A stretch of 64,000 nt of DNA from PZPK01 sp963974595 (GTDB lineage Bacteria; Pseudomonadota; Gammaproteobacteria; Pseudomonadales; Oleiphilaceae), in contig CAXBDA010000001.1 in assembly GCA_963974595.1 (NCBI GenBank), positions 48,956 to 112,955 on the forward strand, given 5' to 3'. Below are positions 16,962 to 26,113 of the stretch, in pieces. The translations under genes and the position numbers were made by a program. Position 1 is the first letter of the stretch, and each line of letters begins with the position of its first letter. The notes beneath the pieces were generated by a model. The model did not search any database. It had not been told where the DNA came from and was given only the letters and a program-made list of their open reading frames with translations.

Positions 16962-19461
16962 GATGAATCGCTTCGACAGGCTCCAAGCGTGAGGCTTTCA
17001 CCGCTGGATAAATAGACACCATAATACCGCAGGCAAAGAGTAATAGGCTGGGCAGCCATAGATGATCAAATATCAACACCGGATGAATCACGTCTGTCAT
17101 CCCGGGAATCGTTTCCATCGACCTACTTAAGCTAGACAAGTCGATACCGTATACCGCGTAATAACTGGCGACAGCCGTACCGATAATGGCGCCGACCAGC
17201 ATGCCTATGGCACCCAATACCACGGCTTCATATAAAACTAAGCGAATCACATATTTGCTTTGCGTGCCGAGCGCCATCATCACCCCAAACTCTCTTGTTC
17301 TTTCTAATACGGACATAAGCATGGTATTCATCACGCCCATCGCCACAACGATAAAGACCACAATAAGAATGAGGTAGAAATCAATTTTCGTCATATCAAT
17401 CATTTGTATCACGATGGGCATAATTTGCTCCCAGGATTCAACGACAATACTTCTATCGTCTAAGCTAGCTTGCAGCTTTTCAGAAAATGCCTGGCTCATA
17501 AAACGCGATTTCAATCGAACGGCCAGCGTGGAGGCTTCATCTGGTTCAAAAGCCAGCAATTGATGCAAGGAATCAAGATTAACAAAAGCATACGCGCTAT
17601 CAAACAGCTCACTGCCGGTATCGAAAATACCACTAACCTTATAGGCAGCAGAAGCCAAATCACCGCTTGCTTGTTGCAGGGTGAGTACAAGCTTTTCACC
17701 CACTTTGATGCCTAATTCTTCGGCTATTTTCTTACCGATAAGCATACCCTCAGGCGAGTCTTTGCGGACATAATCACCCTCAACAATATGAGTGGCTAAA
17801 CTCGTGACCTTTACTTCATCTACAGGATCAATGCCGCTCAATTCAATTGGCCTACTCTTTCGCGTACTGGCCAACATGCCTTTCACCACAATTCTTGTAC
17901 TGACCGCTTCAACTTCGGGGAATTGCGCTATTTTCTGTTTCAACACAGACGCCTCAGCAAGGCGAAATTTGGGTGAATAGTCTTGACGCAACTGAGAAGA
18001 AGCTACCTGGCTATGGCCGCTCAGCTGCCCCGTTGAGTTTTCAATCATTTGCTCAAAAAAACCATCGGTAAAAGCATAGAGAAACAGATAGGCGGCCAGG
18101 CCAAAGGCAGTGGCCCCGGCAGTTAACATGGATCGTTTAGGGTTTCTGAACATCGACCGAAAAGCAATTTGCCAGAAGACCCAACGATTCGAGCGTGAAG
18201 ATTTCGTGTTAACACGAAATCTTAATACTGACTCGGAATGTTGACCCTTTATCGCCCCGACAGGATTAAGTTTTGCCGCACGCCAAGCAGGATAAAGTGC
18301 AGGCAGTATCGCCACAATCAAGACAATGCCATTCACCAACCAGACATGGCTATAATTGGTCACTGGATACACCATACTCGACAAACCCGGCATGGTTTCC
18401 AGCGCTTGGGTGAACTGACCCAGATCAAGCCCTATTTTTGCCAAATACTGATTCAGTGAAACCCCCAGAAAACTTCCCAATGCTATTCCAATTAAGCCTA
18501 ACAACACAGATTCAAACAGAACTAATAACAGAATCTGATGGCGCTGTGTCCCTAATGCCATCATCACGCCGAATTCTCGGGTTCTTTCCATGACGGACAT
18601 CAGTATCGTATTGGCAATCCCGGCTGAAACAACGGTAAAAATCACAAACAACACCACATAAGCGACGGCTTCGTGAAATTGCACCATTTGCAACAATGAC
18701 GGCATCATTTCCTGCCAAGTAAGTACTTCAAACTGATCTTCTAACTGTGCTTGAATATACGAAGCTGCTGCCTCCACTTGATTTCTGTCACCAAGTTTAA
18801 TCGACCATGCCGTCACCCTGCCCCATAAGGAAAAAAGTGACTGGGCATCTTCTAGCTTAATAAACATCAGGTTTTGATCCATCACATCAATGCCAGTATT
18901 AAAGCTGCCCACGATGGTAAAACGATCAGCTCCAATCGAGCCATCTGCGGCTTGAGTAATGAGCGTTATCTCATCCCCTACTTCAGCTTGAAACGCTGAC
19001 ATTGAAGCATCGCCCAAGACAATTTCATTGCTTTGATCCGCCTGCAAATAACGACCGCTCACTAAGGCTTGCTTGATTAAGGTAACCCTTGATTCGGTTT
19101 CGGGTGTGACGCCGATGACTTGAACCATTCTAGACTTTTCACCGACACTGCTTAAAGCGACACCTTCAATACGTGGCGAAAAACCAGCGATATTAGGCTG
19201 AGCCGCTAACACAGAGGCTATTTTGCTTTGCTCATCAATCGCTAGGTTTAACTCTTGTGAATCATGAAAACCGGCACGGTGGACTTTTATATGACCACTG
19301 ACATAGCCGGTACTATTATCAATCATCTGAGAGTTGATGCCATCGATAAAGCCCCACACAAATATCAATGAAATACAACCCACCACAATAGAGGAAAGGG
19401 TAATAAGGGTGCGTCGACGATTTTTCAGCAGATTTCTAAAGGTTAACCAGACAATAGCCAT
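16954..19461 (-). CDS. Double FtsX/MacB-type ABC transporter permease
   Basis: 835 aa made of two tandem copies of the MacB_PCD + FtsX unit. Each half starts with a membrane helix after FRNLLKNRRRTLIT or FRSMFRNPKRSMLT, has a periplasmic domain of about 200 residues, and ends in three helices containing the repeated motif MERTREFGVMMALGTQ or LERTREFGVMMALGTQ. This is a LolC/LolE-like pair fused into one chain, eight membrane spans in total. Such permeases are mechanotransmitters that extract lipoproteins or drive periplasmic steps rather than simple channels. It follows the ATPase by 3 bp. Confidence 0.88.
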   Translation of the reverse strand: MAIVWLTFRNLLKNRRRTLITLSSIVVGCISLIFVWGFIDGINSQMIDNSTGYVSGHIKVHRAGFHDSQELNLAIDEQSKIASVLAAQPNIAGFSPRIEGVALSSVGEKSRMVQVIGVTPETESRVTLIKQALVSGRYLQADQSNEIVLGDASMSAFQAEVGDEITLITQAADGSIGADRFTIVGSFNTGIDVMDQNLMFIKLEDAQSLFSLWGRVTAWSIKLGDRNQVEAAASYIQAQLEDQFEVLTWQEMMPSLLQMVQFHEAVAYVVLFVIFTVVSAGIANTILMSVMERTREFGVMMALGTQRHQILLLVLFESVLLGLIGIALGSFLGVSLNQYLAKIGLDLGQFTQALETMPGLSSMVYPVTNYSHVWLVNGIVLIVAILPALYPAWRAAKLNPVGAIKGQHSESVLRFRVNTKSSRSNRWVFWQIAFRSMFRNPKRSMLTAGATAFGLAAYLFLYAFTDGFFEQMIENSTGQLSGHSQVASSQLRQDYSPKFRLAEASVLKQKIAQFPEVEAVSTRIVVKGMLASTRKSRPIELSGIDPVDEVKVTSLATHIVEGDYVRKDSPEGMLIGKKIAEELGIKVGEKLVLTLQQASGDLASAAYKVSGIFDTGSELFDSAYAFVNLDSLHQLLAFEPDEASTLAVRLKSRFMSQAFSEKLQASLDDRSIVVESWEQIMPIVIQMIDMTKIDFYLILIVVFIVVAMGVMNTMLMSVLERTREFGVMMALGTQSKYVIRLVLYEAVVLGAIGMLVGAIIGTAVASYYAVYGIDLSSLSRSMETIPGMTDVIHPVLIFDHLWLPSLLLFACGIMVSIYPAVKASRLEPVEAIHHV

Positions 19462-19464
19462 TTC

Positions 19465-20148
19465 CTACCTCTTTTCATCGGAGACAATACGACCGTCTTT
19501 TAAATGCAGTACACGCTTGGCCCGATCCATCACCATTTGATCATGGGTTGAAAATAAAAAAGTAGTACCGTGTACCTGATTCAGCTCTCTCATGAGATCC
19601 AGCAAGTTTGCACCGGTTTTCGAATCCAGGTTTGCCGTGGGCTCATCCGCTAGAATAATAGCAGGCTGTGTCACCATTGCCCGAGCCACTGCAACCCGTT
19701 GTTGTTGCCCGCCAGAGAGTTCATTCGGCCTGCGATTAGCCATGTCGGCCAAACCAACTTCACTGAGAATAGCCTCTGCCCTGCGTCGCCTTTCCTTTGC
19801 GTCAAGGCCTTGAAGCAACATCACATATTCAACATTTTCCTTGGCGGTTAATACCGAAATTAGGTTGTATTCTTGAAAAATAAAGCCGATTTTCCATAAG
19901 CGTAGGGTTGTTAGTTGGCTGTGTGTCAGCTGGCTCAATGATTGCCCACTAATAAGTATGTCACCCGAAGTCGGTGTATCAAGTGCACCAATATGATTAA
20001 GTAAGGTTGTTTTACCCGAACCGGAAGGGCCGACCATCACGGTGAATTCACCCGCTTCGATGTTGACTGAAATATCAGATAAGGCATGAACTTTAATGGC
20101 ATTCTGTTCATAGGTTTTAGTGAGGTGGCGTGTTTCAACAATGCGCAT
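19465..20148 (-). CDS. ABC transporter ATPase, LolD/MacB class
   Basis: 227 aa from ATG 20148 (MRIVETRHLTKTYEQNA), chosen because AGGAAG lies 6 nt upstream; the longer in-frame start would run into the preceding gene. Walker A GPSGSGKTT, Q-loop FIFQEYNLI, signature LSGGQQQRVAVARAM, Walker B IILADEPTANLD and switch His in FLFSTHD are all present. It powers the double permease encoded 3 bp downstream. The size and sequence type match LolD. Confidence 0.92.
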   Translation of the reverse strand: MRIVETRHLTKTYEQNAIKVHALSDISVNIEAGEFTVMVGPSGSGKTTLLNHIGALDTPTSGDILISGQSLSQLTHSQLTTLRLWKIGFIFQEYNLISVLTAKENVEYVMLLQGLDAKERRRRAEAILSEVGLADMANRRPNELSGGQQQRVAVARAMVTQPAIILADEPTANLDSKTGANLLDLMRELNQVHGTTFLFSTHDQMVMDRAKRVLHLKDGRIVSDEKR

Positions 20149-20158
20149 AAACAACTTC

Positions 20159-20902
20159 CTATTGTGGGTTTCGAAGTCTACGTAAGCTAAATAATTCATC
20201 GCTTAGCGGCCTATCAAAACCTATGTCATTAACAAGGATTTCAGTAAACTGATCTGGCTTGTCAGCAGGAATCATGTGCCAACGAACCGGTATTGTTCGC
20301 CCTCCTATTTCACGAATATCACTATATTTCATTATTTTAACTACCTCGCCACTATCATCAAAAAAAGCTTGTTCTAAAGGAATAAAATCACTGTAGATCA
20401 GGAACTCAAGTCTCCCCCACACAACCGGTGCATCTGGGTTTGGTATAGAAATAACACGAAAAATTGTTTTACCCTCTTCTGTATAAGCGTCTGAGATTTC
20501 ATGTCGATAGTCATTCACCATGCTACTTTCTTTCACCAGGTCATCATTGCTGAAATCTGAGCCCATCCACGGCTGGAGCATCATGGACGGGGGGATTTTT
20601 ATGGTGCGGTCAATTTTAGGAATATAGTTCCACATTTCTCCGCCTATCCGTAAGGAACCCACGCCTTTTTCTTTTTTAGGTGCATGAATGCGTATCAGAG
20701 TTTTCTGGGGTCGATCCAACCAAGCTTCTAGTTCAAGTTTCCGTTCCCAGTATTGGGTTTTGATGGTCATACTGAAATTAGTGTGCGTGGTTTTGCCCCA
20801 CATCAAATTTTCCATACCCGAAATAAGCTCTTCAGCGGTGGGCGCGGCAAATAGTGGATAAGCGATAAAGAAATGAATAAAGATAAACAAAATACGCGAC
20901 AT
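20159..20902 (-). CDS. LolA-like periplasmic protein (outer-membrane lipoprotein-sorting family)
   Basis: 247 aa with a signal peptide (ILFIFIHFFIAYPLFAAP) and the mature LolA/LolB-like half-barrel family pattern: AEELISGMENLMWG, then RIHAPKKEKGVGSLRIGG, MWNYIPKIDRTIKIP and PPSMMLQPWMGSDFSNDDLVK. Members of this family usually sit beside MacB/FtsX-type permeases. It is the first gene of the cassette, 10 bp before the ATPase start. The expected role is periplasmic carriage of a lipoprotein or lipid handed over by the ABC transporter; the cargo is not known. Confidence 0.82.
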   Translation of the reverse strand: MSRILFIFIHFFIAYPLFAAPTAEELISGMENLMWGKTTHTNFSMTIKTQYWERKLELEAWLDRPQKTLIRIHAPKKEKGVGSLRIGGEMWNYIPKIDRTIKIPPSMMLQPWMGSDFSNDDLVKESSMVNDYRHEISDAYTEEGKTIFRVISIPNPDAPVVWGRLEFLIYSDFIPLEQAFFDDSGEVVKIMKYSDIREIGGRTIPVRWHMIPADKPDQFTEILVNDIGFDRPLSDELFSLRRLRNPQ

Positions 20903-21006
20903 GGTTTTCTCCTTTTTTTCAGCTCAGTGTAAAGATGTGACTAAGACACAGGTCAAGCGGTTCATGGCAAAAAGTAATAAATTAACGAACGCTGTCAACA
21001 CCCAGT

Positions 21007-21534
21007 TTACATCTTACAAAACCCTTGCGGTTTTACATCAAGCGAGGCATTAAATTTACTCGACATATTTTGAAAGGCGATCAGCGCGGTTAATTCGATG
21101 ACCTGATCTTCTGAAAAAAACGTGTTTAAACGCTCACGGTCGTCCCTCGAAACCTGCTGATCGGAAAGCGTGACCACTTCAGCATAATGAAGTGCCGCCT
21201 TTTCTGTTTCACTAAAGAGTTCACTTGTTTCAAAGCGCTCCAGCTCATTCAATTTCGCTTTACTGCTGCCACGTTTAAGTACGGTCATTGAGTTGATATC
21301 GACACAAAACGCACACCAGTTTATTTGTGAAACTCGCACCGTGATGAGCGATCTTAACTCCGCGTCTATCGGTGACGATTTTCTATCCAGCGCGCCATAT
21401 AATATAGCTAAGGCAGCAAACACTTTAGGCGACTTTCCCCATAATTTTGCAGGTTCTAATTCTTGCCCGTATTTGCGTCGTTGATTCCAGAAAAATAGTT
21501 TTACATACCAAGGATAATGATGTTTTGTATTCAT
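21007..21534 (-). CDS. Carboxymuconolactone decarboxylase/AhpD-like protein
   Basis: 175 aa, all-helical CMD fold. The redox motif is WCAFCVDIN (CxxC) in the LRSLITVRVSQINWCAFC context typical of AhpD-like disulfide reductases or peroxidases. No signal peptide. It lies 104 bp upstream of the LolA-like gene on the same strand, possibly an independent transcript. A role in thiol or peroxide chemistry is inferred from the family; the substrate is unknown. Confidence 0.83.
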   Translation of the reverse strand: MNTKHHYPWYVKLFFWNQRRKYGQELEPAKLWGKSPKVFAALAILYGALDRKSSPIDAELRSLITVRVSQINWCAFCVDINSMTVLKRGSSKAKLNELERFETSELFSETEKAALHYAEVVTLSDQQVSRDDRERLNTFFSEDQVIELTALIAFQNMSSKFNASLDVKPQGFCKM

Positions 21535-21804
21535 AAGGCTCCAAGAATTTAATGTGTGAAATTTTAATAGGAATGGTAAAACCTGCTAACACTTTTTTAA
21601 ATTGACATTTATAGTCTTGCTATGCAGGCTAGCCATTAACACTTTAACCAAAATGACATTCTACAAACTGCCTTACTCGAACTTTTTATTGAAAAAAATA
21701 ACTATACTCATAAAAGTTCGTCTTTGTCATGCTTAAGTTGTTCAGGTAAAAAATCGGAAAACTCATATCCAAAACAAAGCTAAATCACAATTCTTAGGGA
21801 AAAT

Positions 21805-23700
21805 ATGCCAATGACCCAACAGCTACCCCAACATACCCAGGCTTTACAACTCAGTCGTCGTCGCTTCGTGCAAGGGCTAGCCGCAGGTGGTGTCCTTGCG
21901 GCAGCGCCCGCCTGGCTACAGGCGGCGATCAATAGCAACACAGATCTGGGCACAGCACCCGTACTCAGTGGTCGTGAAATTGATCTCGTGGTCGCTGAAA
22001 CACCGGTCAACTTTACCGGTGTGACGCGCATGGCCACCACCATTAACGGCTCGATACCCTCACCCACTTTGCGGCTGCGCGAAGGCGACGAAGTGATCAT
22101 TCGGGTTACCAACCGCTTGCCAATCGCGACCTCAATTCACTGGCACGGTATCCTCTTACCCTACCAAATGGATGGCGTGCCAGGCATCAGTTTCAAAGGC
22201 ATCCCACCGGGTGAAACCTTTACCTATCGCTTTACGCTCCGACAAAGTGGCACTTACTGGTACCACAGCCATTCCGGTTTTCAGGAAATGACCGGTATGT
22301 ATGGCGCTTTAATCATTGAGCCACGTCAGGGTGAACGCATCAAAGCCGACCGAGATTTAGTAGTGCAACTTTCCGACTGGACCGATGAAGACCCGATGCA
22401 TGCTTTCAGCAAACTGAAAATGCAAAGCGATATCTACAATTTTAATCAGCCCACGTTTTTTGAATTCACCAAGGATGTCTCAACAATGGGTTTGCAAGCC
22501 GCACTGGAAAAACGCCAGATGTGGAACCGGATGCGTATGAACCCAACCGATTTGTCCGATCTGTCGGCAGCGACAATGACCTTTCTGATGAACGGCACCA
22601 CACCGGCTGGCAACTGGAACGGAATATTCAAGCGCGGTGAAAGCATTCGCCTTCGCTTTATTAATGCCTCCAGTAACAGCTTTTTCGATGTACGCATTCC
22701 CGGCTTAAAGCTGACCGTAGTACAGGCCGACGGTCAAGATGTAGAACCCGTTGCTGTTGATGAATTTCGTTTCGGCCCCGGTGAGACTTACGATGCTTTG
22801 GTCGAACCCGAAGAGGACGCCTATAGCATTTTTGCCCAAAGCATAGATCGCAGCGGTTATGCGCGTGGCACACTGGCGCTACAGCAAGGCTTATCGGCAC
22901 CCTTACCGGCGCTCGACCCCGTGGAGTGGTTAACCATGGCCGATATGATGGGCACCATGGGTCAGGGCGGGATGGCTCAGGTGGGAATGGATCATGCCGC
23001 CATGGGTCATAACGCTATGAAGGACATGAAAGGCATGAATAGCTCAGGCATGGCCGGCATGATGGGCTCTATGAGCCAAGGCGGCATGGATCACAGTCAG
23101 CACGGTGCTATGGCCATGGATCACAGCAAACATAGCATGCAGAACGCAACACAAAACCCATTAATCAAACCCTCAACAACCGTCAAGCACGCGCGCACTG
23201 AATATGGCGCATCCGTGGATATGCGGGTCGATATGCCCAGCACAAGGCTTGATGATCCGGGTATTGGCTTGCGTAACAATGGCCGCAGGGTATTAACCCT
23301 GGCAGATTTAAAATCCATTGATGGCGTGCTGGATGACCACCGCCCGCCCACGAAGGAACTGGAGTTGCACCTGACCGGCAATATGGAACGCTACAGCTGG
23401 TCATTTGATGGACTGGAGTTTGGAAAAAGCAGCCCCGTGTCCCTGCGCCAGGGTGAGCGCGTCAGAATCATTCTACAAAATGACACCATGATGACCCATC
23501 CCATGCATCTGCATGGAATGTGGAGCGAACTGGAGACCGACCAAGGTGAGCTGCGGGTTCGCCGGCATACCATTCCGGTGCAACCAGCCCAACGCATCAG
23601 TTTTCTGACGACGCCTCACGACCTCGGTCGCTGGGCTTGGCATTGTCATTTACTATTTCATATGGACGCGGGCATGTTCCGTGAAGTGGTGGTGTCATGA
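21805..23700 (+). CDS. copA: Multicopper oxidase CopA (copper resistance)
   Basis: 631 aa with a Tat signal (SRRRFVQGLAAGG) that exports it folded to the periplasm. Copper ligands appear in order: HWHG, YWYHSHS, HPMHLHG and HCHLLFHMDAGMF (type 1, 2 and 3 sites). A Met/His-rich insert at about residues 375-440 (MMGTMGQGGMAQVGMDHAAM, then repeats of GMDHS/AMDHS) fits copper sequestration. It oxidises Cu(I) and binds surplus copper. AGGGA lies upstream of ATG 21805. It overlaps copB by the ATGA junction, with the better copB start 12 bp on. GC is higher than in neighbouring genes, suggesting transfer. Confidence 0.95.
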   Translation: MPMTQQLPQHTQALQLSRRRFVQGLAAGGVLAAAPAWLQAAINSNTDLGTAPVLSGREIDLVVAETPVNFTGVTRMATTINGSIPSPTLRLREGDEVIIRVTNRLPIATSIHWHGILLPYQMDGVPGISFKGIPPGETFTYRFTLRQSGTYWYHSHSGFQEMTGMYGALIIEPRQGERIKADRDLVVQLSDWTDEDPMHAFSKLKMQSDIYNFNQPTFFEFTKDVSTMGLQAALEKRQMWNRMRMNPTDLSDLSAATMTFLMNGTTPAGNWNGIFKRGESIRLRFINASSNSFFDVRIPGLKLTVVQADGQDVEPVAVDEFRFGPGETYDALVEPEEDAYSIFAQSIDRSGYARGTLALQQGLSAPLPALDPVEWLTMADMMGTMGQGGMAQVGMDHAAMGHNAMKDMKGMNSSGMAGMMGSMSQGGMDHSQHGAMAMDHSKHSMQNATQNPLIKPSTTVKHARTEYGASVDMRVDMPSTRLDDPGIGLRNNGRRVLTLADLKSIDGVLDDHRPPTKELELHLTGNMERYSWSFDGLEFGKSSPVSLRQGERVRIILQNDTMMTHPMHLHGMWSELETDQGELRVRRHTIPVQPAQRISFLTTPHDLGRWAWHCHLLFHMDAGMFREVVVS

Positions 23701-23711
23701 GGAGCGATAGA

Positions 23712-24572
23712 ATGAAAACCAAACATATGCAACAGCTCATCAGCTCGGTACTCGCAGTCTCTGTCTTTCATGCACCGGTCTTATTAGCTGAAATGGACAG
23801 TAAGCCTATGTCTCATGAAATGGGGCAAATGCAGGGCGGTAGTGCACCCGATAATGCCCGCGACCCTCACGCCTATTCCGATGGCTACACCCTGACAGAA
23901 GGCCCCTATGCTCAATCTGGGCCCCGACAACTGAAACTGGCCGACGAACACGCCTTCTGGGCGGTTCTAGGTGACCGTCTCGAATACTATGAAGACAGTG
24001 ACAGCGGGATATTTGATTTACAAGCTTGGTATGGCACTACCTACGATCGTTTTGTGGTCAAAGCAGAAGGTGATTTCGACGATAAGCGGCTGGAAGAAAG
24101 TCAAACTGATTTGCTTTGGGGTCATGCACTCAGTGCCTATTTTGACGTTCAATTAGGCCTACGTTTGGATCAGTACGATGAAGGTCGTGACCGCCAGTGG
24201 CTCGCGCTCGGTATTCAAGGCTTGGCTCCCTATTGGTTTGAGCTGGATATCACCGCGTACGTCGGTGACAGCGGGCGTACAGCTCTGACCGTCGAAGCAG
24301 AATACGAACTGCTACTGAGCCAAAAACTGATCCTGCAACCCCGCTCAGAATTTACACTCTACGGTAAGGAAGACCTCAAGAACGGCCTTGGCAGCGGTTT
24401 TTCGGACTTTTCTCTTGGCCTGCGTTTGCGTTATGAATTCACCCGCCAGTTTGCACCGTACCTAGGTGTGGAATGGTTTGAGACCTATGACGATACCGCC
24501 AATTATCGACAAGCTGCTGGACAAGATCGTAGCGATACACAGCTTGTCGCCGGATTGAAGTTCTTGTTTTAA
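23712..24572 (+). CDS. copB: Outer-membrane copper resistance protein CopB
   Basis: 286 aa from ATG 23712, chosen for GAGGAG (23699-23704) 7 nt upstream; an ATG at 23697 overlaps the copA stop. Signal peptide SVLAVSVFHAPVLLA, then a short Met/His stretch (MDSKPMSHEMGQMQGG). The CopB barrel starts at YSDGYTLTEGPYA, includes LGDRLEYYEDSDSG and LWYGTTYDRFVVKAEG-like strands (here LQAWYGTTYDRFVVKAEG), and ends VAGLKFLF. It works with CopA in periplasmic and outer-membrane copper handling. copC/D and a CopRS pair are not in the window. Confidence 0.93.
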   Translation: MKTKHMQQLISSVLAVSVFHAPVLLAEMDSKPMSHEMGQMQGGSAPDNARDPHAYSDGYTLTEGPYAQSGPRQLKLADEHAFWAVLGDRLEYYEDSDSGIFDLQAWYGTTYDRFVVKAEGDFDDKRLEESQTDLLWGHALSAYFDVQLGLRLDQYDEGRDRQWLALGIQGLAPYWFELDITAYVGDSGRTALTVEAEYELLLSQKLILQPRSEFTLYGKEDLKNGLGSGFSDFSLGLRLRYEFTRQFAPYLGVEWFETYDDTANYRQAAGQDRSDTQLVAGLKFLF

Positions 24573-24591
24573 GCTTAGATTGCCTAGTACA

Positions 24592-24630
24592 AGAGACCTT
24601 TGCATAAGGGCTGCGCTTGCAAAGGTCTCT
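24592..24630 (+). terminator. 13-bp-arm hairpin after copB
   Basis: AGAGACCTTTGCA and TGCAAAGGTCTCT are perfect inverted arms around a 13-nt loop, 20 bp after the copB stop. There is no T-run, so termination is only probable. The arm GAGACCTTTGCA recurs at 38791-38802, so the structure may instead be a small mobile repeat. Confidence 0.45.
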
Positions 24631-24761
24631 GATGATAATACCGCCACCCTAATCAATTAAAAGCCCTAACGGATAAGGGCCTTACCGCCCATAGAAAGCA
24701 GCATTTCGTTGCAAGCTGACAAGCAGCCATTTAACAATACTGCAAATATACAGCTCAGGCA

Positions 24762-24793
24762 AAAAGGTGTCAGATCTATGTGTGCCACCTTTT
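24762..24793 (-). terminator. Hairpin with T-run downstream of the CaiB-type gene
   Basis: AAAAGGTG and CACCTTTT flank a 16-nt loop. On the minus strand the second arm runs into TTTTT, so it can act as terminator of the thiolase-to-CaiB operon, about 110 bp beyond its last stop. Confidence 0.4.
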
Positions 24794-24902
24794 CTGATAG
24801 GCAGTTGGGAAAAGTAATGTTAAATAGATCACTAAATGATGATGTAAGAAAGAGAAAGGTCACCTGTTTTTCTCTGGGCGCGGCCTTGTTTTTAACTCTC
24901 AC

Positions 24903-26081
24903 TTAACTAATTTTTATACAGCCAGTCTGTATTAGATGATCAATTTCCTGATCCCCATAAGACAAGCTTTCAAGCACTTCTCGTGAGTGATGACCTAACT
25001 GGCAACCAGCGGTATGATTTTGTGTCGACTTGAAAGGCAGTGCAGTATTTATCTGTTTAATTTTATGTCCATTTTGATCTATTGCTTCGCAAAGCATATT
25101 CCGCTGTATAAAGTGGGGGTGTGCTGCGGCTTCATTTATGCTTAAAACAGGTTCGACACAAGCGTCTAATTCACTAAATTCTTTCGTCCATTGATCAAAG
25201 GTTTTTTCAGCGATTTTGTCGGAGATCACTTTTTTAATTTGGCTTTGGTTATCAAGTTTTTGATTGGCAATTTTTACTAGATAAGATTCTAGCCCCAGGT
25301 GTTTCAGAAGCGATATAACAAATGCAGGCTCAAGACTACCAATCGATAAATAGCGATCATCTGATGTTTTATAATAATCATAAAACAAGCCGCCATTCAG
25401 CATTTCTGTACCATAACCAGGGTCTTTTTCACCAACTAAAGCACTGGCACCGAACATCGTGTTGAGCGCAAAAGCGGCATCGCTCATACTGATATCCAAA
25501 TACTGGCCTTTGCCGGTATTGGCCCTTTCGATCACGGACGCTAACACTGCCATCACCGCATGATGTGAACCACCGGCGATATCCGCAATTTGAGTGCCTG
25601 ATAAAACGGGGCCTGTCTCTTGTCTACCTGAATAACTAGCTAAACCTGACAAGGCTAAATAGTTAATATCATGACCCGCTTTATTTTTTAAAGGGCCAGT
25701 TTGGCCATATCCGGTGATCGAGCAGTAAATAAGTTTAGGGTGTTTATCTTTTAGGCTATCAAAACCCAAGCCTAGTTTCGCCATCACACCCGGCCTGAAT
25801 TGTTCGACTATAATGTCATATTCAGCCAATAAGGCCTCAATAATTGTTTTGGCTTCAGGATGTTTTAAATCCAAGGCTAAAGACTTTTTATTTCGATTAA
25901 TGGTGGCATGCGCTGCCGACACTTTCCCCACCATTGGTGGCATTAGTTTTAACAAATCGGGTCTTTTAGGCGCTTCTATACGAAGTACCTCAGCCCCCAT
26001 ATCGGCTAATAATTGCGTCGCATAAGGGCCAGGTAACAAGGTTGAGAAATCAAGTATTTTTAGACCTTTAAGAGGCTGCAT
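24903..26081 (-). CDS. CaiB/BaiF-family CoA transferase or alpha-methylacyl-CoA racemase
   Basis: 392 aa from ATG 26081, chosen because GGGAG lies 6 nt upstream and the protein then starts at the family's usual MQPLKGLKILDFSTLLPGPYA. Other motifs are MGAEVLRIEAPKRPD, NRNKKSLALDLKHPEA and DISMSDAAFALN, which holds the catalytic Asp of the class III fold. Length and the GxGQYLDISMSD-like context fit alpha-methylacyl-CoA racemase as well as CoA transferases. It is last in the thiolase/FadB/acyl-CoA dehydrogenase operon; a racemase step would suit methyl-branched acyl-CoAs such as those from terpenes. The reaction is not settled. Confidence 0.85.
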   Translation of the reverse strand: MQPLKGLKILDFSTLLPGPYATQLLADMGAEVLRIEAPKRPDLLKLMPPMVGKVSAAHATINRNKKSLALDLKHPEAKTIIEALLAEYDIIVEQFRPGVMAKLGLGFDSLKDKHPKLIYCSITGYGQTGPLKNKAGHDINYLALSGLASYSGRQETGPVLSGTQIADIAGGSHHAVMAVLASVIERANTGKGQYLDISMSDAAFALNTMFGASALVGEKDPGYGTEMLNGGLFYDYYKTSDDRYLSIGSLEPAFVISLLKHLGLESYLVKIANQKLDNQSQIKKVISDKIAEKTFDQWTKEFSELDACVEPVLSINEAAAHPHFIQRNMLCEAIDQNGHKIKQINTALPFKSTQNHTAGCQLGHHSREVLESLSYGDQEIDHLIQTGCIKIS

Positions 26082-26113
26082 AAGGCTCCCTGTTTTTATT
26101 ATTGATAGAATAT

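Larger units (their letters stand above)
24573..24902. other. Intergenic region between copB and the CaiB-type gene (convergent)
   Basis: 330 bp without a supported gene. It holds the 13-bp-arm hairpin at 24592-24630, a weaker AAGCCCT/AGGGCCTT hairpin at 24661-24682, and the AAAAGGTG/CACCTTTT hairpin at 24762-24793. Short open frames on both strands (65-78 codons) have no family look and no ribosome site, so I leave them out. Confidence 0.5.

Noticed and set aside
20149..20199. Longer start for the LolD-like ATPase.
   Set aside because: It would overlap the LolA-like gene; AGGAAG supports ATG 20148 and the family starts at about that residue.
22446..23597. Several minus-strand frames of 68-86 codons inside copA.
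   Set aside because: They are antisense shadows produced by the high GC of the gene; none has a ribosome site or family motif.
24666..24906. Two short frames on opposite strands between copB and the CaiB-type gene.
   Set aside because: They overlap each other and the hairpins, and show no coding character.
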